Positions 11,301-20,300 of a stretch of DNA of 64,000 nucleotides are shown one piece after another. A program made the translations under genes and the position numbers. The DNA is taken from the NCBI RefSeq assembly GCF_030463565.1, contig NC_134662.1, positions 806,001 through 870,000 of the forward strand, written 5' to 3'. The notes beneath the pieces were generated by a model. It worked only from the letters and a program-made list of their open reading frames with translations. It did not search any database and had not been told where the DNA came from. The stretch comes from Pelecanus crispus. Lineage: Eukaryota > Chordata > Aves > Pelecaniformes > Pelecanidae. Position 1 is the first letter of the stretch. Each line of letters starts with the position of its first letter.

Positions 11301-14300
11301 CATAGTGTTGTCCCAAATAGGGCTTGTTCACCCAGTGTGCAATAAGCCAATCTTCACACACTGAGATGAGATACTGTTTTATTTCATTTCTGTGCAGAGG
11401 TGGGTGCTAGGTGGTAATTCCACAAAGCTAGCACACCTACCAAAGTTTTCTCTAAATTTTATACATTACAGTTAACACACCACACCTATCTACTACATAA
11501 TCATTAAATTAGCTAAGCATACTTGTCTCTTACTGGTTCATATCTTCTTTGCTTAAATTTAAAGGTACAGTATGATTTTAACTTACTACGCATGCTCAAG
11601 GAGAGTGGAGGAGGGGGGTAGTCTCTCTAGTTTTTAATTGAGTTGGTGGTCGCAGTCTCCCCCTGCCGAAATTACCTTTCCCCTACTTTCCTTCTTGGCA
11701 GATCCTTAGAAACTCTTCATGGTTTACTAGTCAAGACAATAATACATCACCTTGTATCCTGTTCCTGGACAATTTGTCATTAGCAATCTATTAAACAAAC
11801 AAGGTATAGATAAAGGTAGGGCTTTACAATGGACATTCTATAGCAGCATCAATTTTAGATAACAGTAGGACTCCAGGTCCAGTGGATTTAAAAACCGTGC
11901 CTGGAAAACATGAAGGTGTGGGTTCCTCTGCAGCATCCTCTGCACTTCCTGCAACGATGGGCAGGGTCCCTGGACCTTTGGGAGCCTTGTGCAGCCCAAA
12001 TGGTAGCACAGACACCTCTTGGCTTTAGGCAACAGCCCTGCATAACTTCAGCCTTGGAGCCTGCTCCTGGGAGGCAGCTCACTGCCACAGCTCTAGGGAA
12101 TTTCTCCCTGCACCTGGGATCACCCCCACAGCCTGCAGAACTGTAGACAGCTGCTCCTCCACTGTGCCTGGTGGAGCAAACTGAGGAAGGGCCCCGGGCC
12201 CGGAGATCACCGCTGGCCATGGGGCAGGGAAAGCGATTGCCAGGCAGGAGGAAAAGATGAAGCAAAGCCTCTGCCAGCCCTGGTCCAGGAGCAGCACAGT
12301 CCACGGGAGCATGCAGCTCCTGTGCCCCCTACTGGGATACCCTCACTAATCCCCATTCCTTCTACTTTGTCACAGGTCCCAGTGAGGTTTCTCCCCACAG
12401 ACCTGGACTGAAATCAGGTAAGAGCCAGGCAGTAGGAAGAGCCATCTGCCCCAGCTCCCTTGGCTGCACTCTGCAGCCTGACCTGTAACCTCACCGGTGG
12501 CCTGGCTGCAGATATGAGGCATTTGTGCCCCATCTTGTTCATAACCTGGTGGTCCAGGGCCCTACACCCCTTTCCCCCTGCAAGCTCAGTAAGAGCTGCA
12601 GCTCTGCTCCCAGCTCCATCCCGCAGGGACACTGGCACTGCCAGGGAGCAGAGTGACAAGGACACCACAGTGGTTGCCCCTGGGGAAGCCAGGGAACAGT
12701 TGCTGGGAGGGCTGCAGAAGACACGGGTGACTCAAGCCTTGCTGTCCCCAGGGAGCTGCCCTGAGACACATTCACTTGCCTCAACACCCAGTGCGTGTGG
12801 AAAGAAACCCTGAATGCAATGGCCAAAAAGACTGTGTCGAGGCCTCTGATGAAAGGGGCTGTGGTGAGCCTCACAGCAGGTCTCCTGGTCATGGGGTACA
12901 GGCCACAACCCGCTGCTGCAGACTTTGACAGTTGTAACACCACTGGGCTTCTGGGCACTGAAGAGAGCCAAGGACATGCCACAACTTGTCAGGCCAATAG
13001 TAGATGTCTGCATCAGGATGAGGGGAATTGTACCCTAGAAACACCTTGGTCCCACCACCAACTGCAAAGGCTCATGACAGGGCACACCTTCCTGGTGGGC
13101 TGGTGTGCTGGGCAGGCACCACAGGCCTACAAGTTGCTGGGAGCATATCACGAGACAGTGGCTGAGCTTGTGAAACTAGCCAAGATACCTCCCTCCAGAA
13201 TTTCTTGCTTTAGATGAGTTTCAGGGAGGATGCTGTGATGGGCCAGTGCTTTGCCATGCTCTTTTCCAAGCCTGCAGGTTAAAGTCTGCCCTGTGACATC
13301 CCTGGCAATGTCCTGCTGCTTGAGTATGTGCTGGGAGTATGCACAAAGCTGAAGCAGCTTTTCCCACTTGCCCCCAAGAGCACTTTGCTGGGGCGGTGGC
13401 AGGATCCTGATGCACTGGCTCTCTCCTCCCTTTCAGACTGTGGGAGCCGCCCTGCCATGCAGACTGCCACCAGGATCGTTGGAGGCTCAGAGGCATCCAG
13501 AGGGGAGTTCCCATGGCAAGTCAGCCTGCGAGAGAACAATGAGCACTTCTGTGGTGCTGCAGTCCTCACAGAGAAGTGGCTGGTGTCTGCCGCTCACTGC
13601 TTTACTGAGTAAGCTCGCTTGCACTGCCATCCCCCCCGCCCCCATTTCCAAAAGCTGCTGTATCTTCCAGCCCAAGCTCCTGCTGTACCACACTGCGCCA
13701 TCATGCCTGGTTTCCTTCCTCTACCAGATTAAGGCATGGGGACCTCCTGTCCCACAGCAGATGGCAGCATGGGCAGTAGGCAGCACCACCTGCACCAAGC
13801 AGTTCTGGTTTGCAGGGTGATGCTGTGGCTGCAGGCTCACACAGTCCCAGCTGTGTTTCTCTTCCAGGTTTCAGGACCCAGGCATGTGGGCAGCTTACAC
13901 AGGGACCACCTCCCTCAGAGGCTCAGACAGCGGTGCAGTGAAAATGGGCATCGCACGGATTATCCTGCACCCCTCCTACAATGCTGACACAGCTGACTAC
14001 GACGTGGCTGTGCTGGAGCTGAAAAGACCTGTCACCTTCACTAAGTACATCCAGCCTGTGTGCCTGCCAGATGCTGGGCATCACTTCCCCACCAGCAAGA
14101 AGTGCCTTATCTCCGGCTGGGGCTACCTCAAGGAGGATTTCTGTAAGCAAAGTGTGGCAGGCAGCAGAGTAGACATGGTGGGGTGTGAGCAGTGCAGGAA
14201 GTACCGGAGAAGGGAGCTCAGGCTGTGCTCTGGCCAGCCAGGGTGGGCTGTGACATGGGGAGCTGGTCCTGTGCAAGGCTCTCTGCGGTGAGCTCACGGT

Positions 14301-17300
14301 TGCATCTTTCTCATTTAGTGGTGAAACCTGAGTTCCTGCAGAAAGCAACAGTGGAGCTGCTGGACCAGATGCTGTGCTCCAGCCTCTACAGCCACGTCCT
14401 CACAGATAGGATGCTGTGTGCTGGCTATCTGGAGGGGAAAATCGACTCCTGCCAGGTAAGCTTTGCCCAGGGAAGCTGGCACCCCTCCTCACATGAGTCA
14501 TTTCCCTCCCAGTATGCACCAAGCAGCACTTCAAGAAGCAAGATCTGACACCATGGTCACAGTTCCTCCCCCAAGGTTTGAGGCCATGCCTTGGACCCAA
14601 AGATCGGGGACTGCAGAAGACAAAAATGAGGATATGTTTTCTAGTGCTTAGAGCAGGGCAGTGCTGTTTAAGGGGCTCTTTTGGCTTTGTAACTACTTTT
14701 CTCTACTTCCTGAGCTGTATTCAGGGCTGGCGCTACCAATGTACCTGGCAGGTCCTCAGATCAAAATCCAGATGGCGAAGGGCAGCAGTTGAAACTAAAA
14801 CACACACCACAGTTTTTGGTGAACAACTTTGTGTTTTTCCTAGTTAGCCTTTATCCAGCCTGGAATTGCAAGTGGTCAGCTGGAGAAAATCCTGCCTTTC
14901 ACAATGTGTGGGGAGAGGAGGACTGTGTTGTGAGGGGAGGACTGTGATTTCCATGGCTGTCCCTGTGGTTTGGCAGGGCCCTTCATACCTGCAAGCCACC
15001 AGCTGAGCAAAACTGCACTTCTCTGGTGGTAGCGCTTCATATTTCCACACCAAATGCAGCACAAACACCAGAGAAGGGGCCAAGAATGGAAGATTTGAGG
15101 TTGGATCATGAATGTAACAACCCATCCGGTTATTCGTTATTCACCTAGAGCAATCACCCCAGAAGGCACTGCTAGCTTCACAAACGCCACATGTCCTACA
15201 TCAGTGACACTCATATGGCCCCACAGTACCAAAGAATTGACCAGGGAACCATAGGCCAAATCAAGCAAACATCATGCAAAGATTAGCATGGTCTCCCTGG
15301 GCTGCGTATCATGCAACGAACACCCATCATCTGGCTGTTTAGGGGCTGCTGGGCTTAACCCTAACAGCAACAAATGATTAAACCAGTAGAAATGCTTACC
15401 CTAGATTTTATGAGGATGTCCTTGTGCTCTTCTGGCATATCAAGGGCACAAGGCTATTGCTTAATAGCAGGAGTGTGCCCATGCAGAGGAGCACCCAAAG
15501 GCTAGCACAGGAGGTGCTTCACTCATCACTAGGCTGGAGCAAATAAGCAGAGGTGAGCTGGGGTACACAGGGAGACACAGTCTGGCAGAGGGTGGCCAGG
15601 GCAAGCTTGGAGCCTCTCCAGGGAGAGCTCACCACCTGGCTTCTCTTGCAGGGTGACTCTGGTGGGCCTCTGGTTTGCGAAGAACCATCTGGCAAGTTTT
15701 TCCTGGCAGGAATCGTGAGTTGGGGAATTGGATGTGCTGAAGCTAGGCGGCCTGGGGTATACACACGTGTTACCAAACTCAGAGACTGGATCTTGGATGC
15801 TATTTCTGCCTTCCCCATGTCTATAGCCCGTACTGTCCCTCCAATACACTCCAGTACTAATAGTAACATGGTCAGCTCTGAAGAGCTCACCACCACCACC
15901 AGCGGAGCAATCCCCACCACTTCACCAGCCCCAGCTGCCAGCAAGCCAGTGACTGCATCAAGACCACAAGGTATGAGCACCCACAGGGTGGATGCACCTT
16001 GACAGGAAGAGTGGCTGGTACAGGTCCAAATGTCAGGTTCGTTATTCCGCTGAGCTGAAATGACTTTCAGTAGGGTGACCCACACAACCCTTGCCTAAGT
16101 GCTAAGGGCCAAGGCACAAGTGACGCTATCTGGCTGCCCTGGCTCAGCCCAGAGCAGCTTGGCAATGTCACTCAGTACCTGCACAGATGAGTTTCATGGA
16201 CTCCTTTGCTTATGCAACTGCATGTGTAATTTTGCCTGCTGTCTGTGTAATTGGTTTGCTCCAGCAGGCCCAGGACAGGGTACTAAGACACAGCAGCATC
16301 TGACACTGTTTAACCTGTTGACCACTCATTTTTGTTTGCCACTTAAGGACCTCCCAGCAGTTCAAAGTTGATGGCTGCAACTTCACAGCAGCCATGCACC
16401 TTCTCCCTGAAGGGAAGGAGGGCAGGTGTCCATAGGATGACCTGTCAGCTCCAAGGAGCTCTCCCAGCAGCTCTGCAGGGACACACAGATGTAGGGTATT
16501 TCTCTAAATTTCAGATTAACTTTTTTATCTAGAATGGCAAGGCTAAGAGGCACAGAGCTGCTGGTTACTCTGCCTTCGAGAAAGGCACAGGATTACGGAC
16601 TTGCCAAGAGCAAGTTAGGGTGAAAGCCCATGTATGGCTGTGCACAGCCACCATCAGGGACTGCCATGATCAGCAGGCAGGGCTTGGGTAGATGCCTCAC
16701 ACTTCAGCTCTGACCTGTCCCTGCTCAGACTTACTGGTTCGAGAGAGCAAAAGTCTCTCCTTGCTTCTCTTCTCCTAGGAGCACTCACAAGTCATGCTTT
16801 GGTTTCTGTTCAGAGTGTGGAGGACGACCTGGGTTCTCTAAACCCAGCAAGATCGTGGGAGGAACAGATGCTTCCAGAGGAGAGATCCCCTGGCAAGTCA
16901 GCCTGAAAGAAGACTCAAGGCATTTCTGTGGAGCCACCATAATTGGGGACCGCTGGCTGCTGTCAGCAGCTCACTGCTTCAATGAGTAAGAGTCCATCCC
17001 TGCTAGCACTGCTGTTCCAGCTCACCTGCCCACTGGCACAGAGCTGTGCAGCCCTACATGGCCGTGTAGCCAAACCCACAGCTGTGGCACTGGAGTCACT
17101 GGGGAAAAACAAGAACCCACACTGGATATTAATTTTTGTTCTAGCTAGAGATTCATAGTAAAAGGGTTTTTGTGGGGATGCTAGGATGAGGCAGGGAAAG
17201 GTTAAAGTAGCCTGGGCAGGGAGCAAGGACAACACATCTAACAAGGGTGGAAAAGGACAGGTGCCACAAGAGAGTTTCTTCAAGAAATTTAACTTTAAAA

Positions 17301-20300
17301 CTTGGCTATAATATAGGAAATAGAGACACATGGTCAGCTGTGGTCAGTTCAATCCTGCATAGTTCTGTTAAACAGCAAGAGCCCAAGCCCATATTTATAA
17401 ATAACCTAGATAAAGAGGATAATGTTTGTCAAAAATAAAAAGTCCTGAAGGCAGAAAAGGTGGGGGACAAACTATGAAGAGTTTCAAGACAACCTCATGC
17501 ATTAAATAGCTGGGCAATAAAGCAGCAAGTGAAACGCAAGGTAGGCAACTGTGAAGTGAGGCACATAGCAAAAAAGCAGTTCTACCTCTGCAGATGATGA
17601 TGGGTTTCCATCAGCTTTTACCATTCAGATAACAAGGACAGAAATACTGAGGATATTGCTATGAGAGCAGCAGTTCTGTGGGCAATGGCAATTAAAAAGC
17701 AAGTGAATGCTAGTAATTATTAGAAAAACAACTAAAATTACCAGTATGTTGCTGGTAATCCGCAGCATACCTACTTCTCAAACATTGCATGCAGTGCTAG
17801 AATAACATTGTAAAAAGGCTAACACAAGACACAAGGATGAGCTGGGTGTGGATCAGCATCCATAACAAGCATGACAAAATAGATCAGACTAGACTTGGGA
17901 AAAGAGACAACTGGGTGGGAAGGGAGTGTGTGATAGGGGCTATACAATTATGAAGGGTATAGACAAAGTGATTAGGGAATAAAACACAGCTCTAGAAAAA
18001 TCCAAATAAAACCCAAAATCCATCAAGACCCACTGAATAGAGACATCATCTGCCTGCCAGAACACTCCTGAAATCACAAATTTCTGGAGGTGAGGAGAGG
18101 ATTACTACATGTTTACAGGCTCTTCGGGAGACATCCAACATGTGCCACTGCTGGAAACAGTTCTTTGGGCCTGACTTAGCAGGGCTGCTCTTCTGTGTGC
18201 TGGGCTCTGCTTTGGTAAAGTAAGGTTTCAAACACTGATCCTTTAAAGTTGTCTGCAATTTAAATGTCAGAATTCAAGCTAGGCATATGCGTGTGAGCAT
18301 GCATGTTTAGGATTATGTATTTGCAGGACAAATCCAGAAGAGATTGAAGCCTATGTGGGAACAACATCACTAAATGGAACAGATGGGAATGCAGTGAAAG
18401 TCAATGTCACAAGAGTGATCCAGCATCCCCTCTTCAACCCTATTTTTCTGGACTTTGATGTGGCTGTACTTGAGCTGACAAGACCTCTTGCCTTCAACAA
18501 ATACATCCAGCCCATCTGTCTCCCACTTGCTGCGCAGAAGTTTCCTGTTGGCAAGAAATGCATAATTTCTGGGTGGGGTAGCCTCCAAGAAGGGAATGGT
18601 AAGCAGTGATGCATTACCAGTTGATTTGCTCTGGAGCAGTGAGAGATTCGGCAGCAAAGCCTGTGCTACTGCAACCCAAACAGTCCTGGGAGCATACAGG
18701 ACAGGGGACAGTAACAGGGACAGTCAGGAACTGACAAACACAAGAATAAGCAAGAATAAGGGCACACAGAGCACTGCCTTAAACCCCAGTTATTTAGGAG
18801 CCACCAGCAAACACAAAAAAGGAGAAAGCAGCTTGGCAGGCACCAGGAGAAACCTGCTGGGCTCCCCTCAGTAGTTCTCCCATGTTGAGCAAGCATGGGG
18901 CACTGCCTCAGTGGCCTGCTGTAGCTCTGGCAGGACAGTATGTCGGCCTCAGCAACCACGCTCAGTTGCAAAGATATTCCAAGCAATTAGAAAAAGCAAA
19001 GATACCACTGTAGGGAGAAGGCCTGAGGGTGGCACATGTGCTACCAAGGAAGTCCTGCTGTCCCTCTAACAGTTGACCAGGAGCCCACAAGCTGTCAAGG
19101 CAACAGAAACTTGCTGCCGGTGTGCAGTATCCTTTGCACAGGTATGAAACGGCACCCTGTGGTGAGCCAGGAGCTTCAGGGCTGCTGAGAGAGCAGCTCA
19201 CATGGGACCCAACTCCTGTGTGGGATTAGAGCCTGTTTTCCTGAAATACGTGTTGGGTCAGTCTAAAAGCCATTAGCTCCCACTCTCCTCCGCTGCACTC
19301 ACTAATCCCGTGGTTTTCATGCAGTCACCAAACCTGAGATCCTGCAGAAAGCCTCTGTGGGCATCATAGACCAGAAGACCTGCAACTTCCTCTACAACTT
19401 TTCCCTCACTGACCAAATGATCTGTGCTGGCTTCCTGGAGGGGAACATAGACTCATGCCAGGTAAGAGTCTGGGATTTCTCTACTCCACTGTGGATTGTT
19501 CCAGAAAGCTGGGCTAACTCACAGCCTCAGCACATCCTTGAGAAATATTTGCTGAGCTGCTGTGGCTGTAATCCACATGTACCTTAGCTCAAAAAAGAAC
19601 CCAGCCCACTGCCTTGGAGCTTTAGAAAAGTAAATAAAGCTCCATCAAATTGAGCATGACTTAAACCAACATCCCACTGCTCTGTCTGTCCAGTCTGGAG
19701 TCCTGGATGAAGCAGGTCTCCTCCTGTGGCAGCGAGACAGTGGTAGTTGGTGGTGGCTGTCCTTCACTTGTGGAAAGGTGCTGCCAGGAGCTATTAACTT
19801 TCATGACAAATGCCTCTTGTATCTGTGAAGCCAGCTTGAGCCATTGACCCTAGTTTCAGCCTCTGCACATTCCTGCTTTGCACACACGCTGCATGGCAGC
19901 AGACAGCCCCATGGGGCTGGAGAAAGAAGAGTTTGGGGCAAGCTAATTCCTCCCAGTATGGCTGAGGGGCAGCTCCAGTTAGACCTGTCTTGGGGAGATT
20001 GGGCTGAGCAGCCATTGCCTTGTTTCTTCCTCAGGGAGATTCAGGTGGACCCTTGGCCTGTGAGGTGACCCCAGGAGTGTTTTATCTGGCTGGCATCGTG
20101 AGTTGGGGAATTGGTTGTGCACAGGCTATGAAACCTGGTGTGTACTCCAGAATTACCAAACTCAAAGACTGGATCCTGGATACCATCTCGCAGTTGCCCA
20201 GTCCTGGCAGAGGCACCCCTTCCAGCTCAGCCATCACTAGAACTTCTACTGCAGCCATTGTCACCCACCAGCCCAGCACAACAGCTGCAAGTCCAATCAA

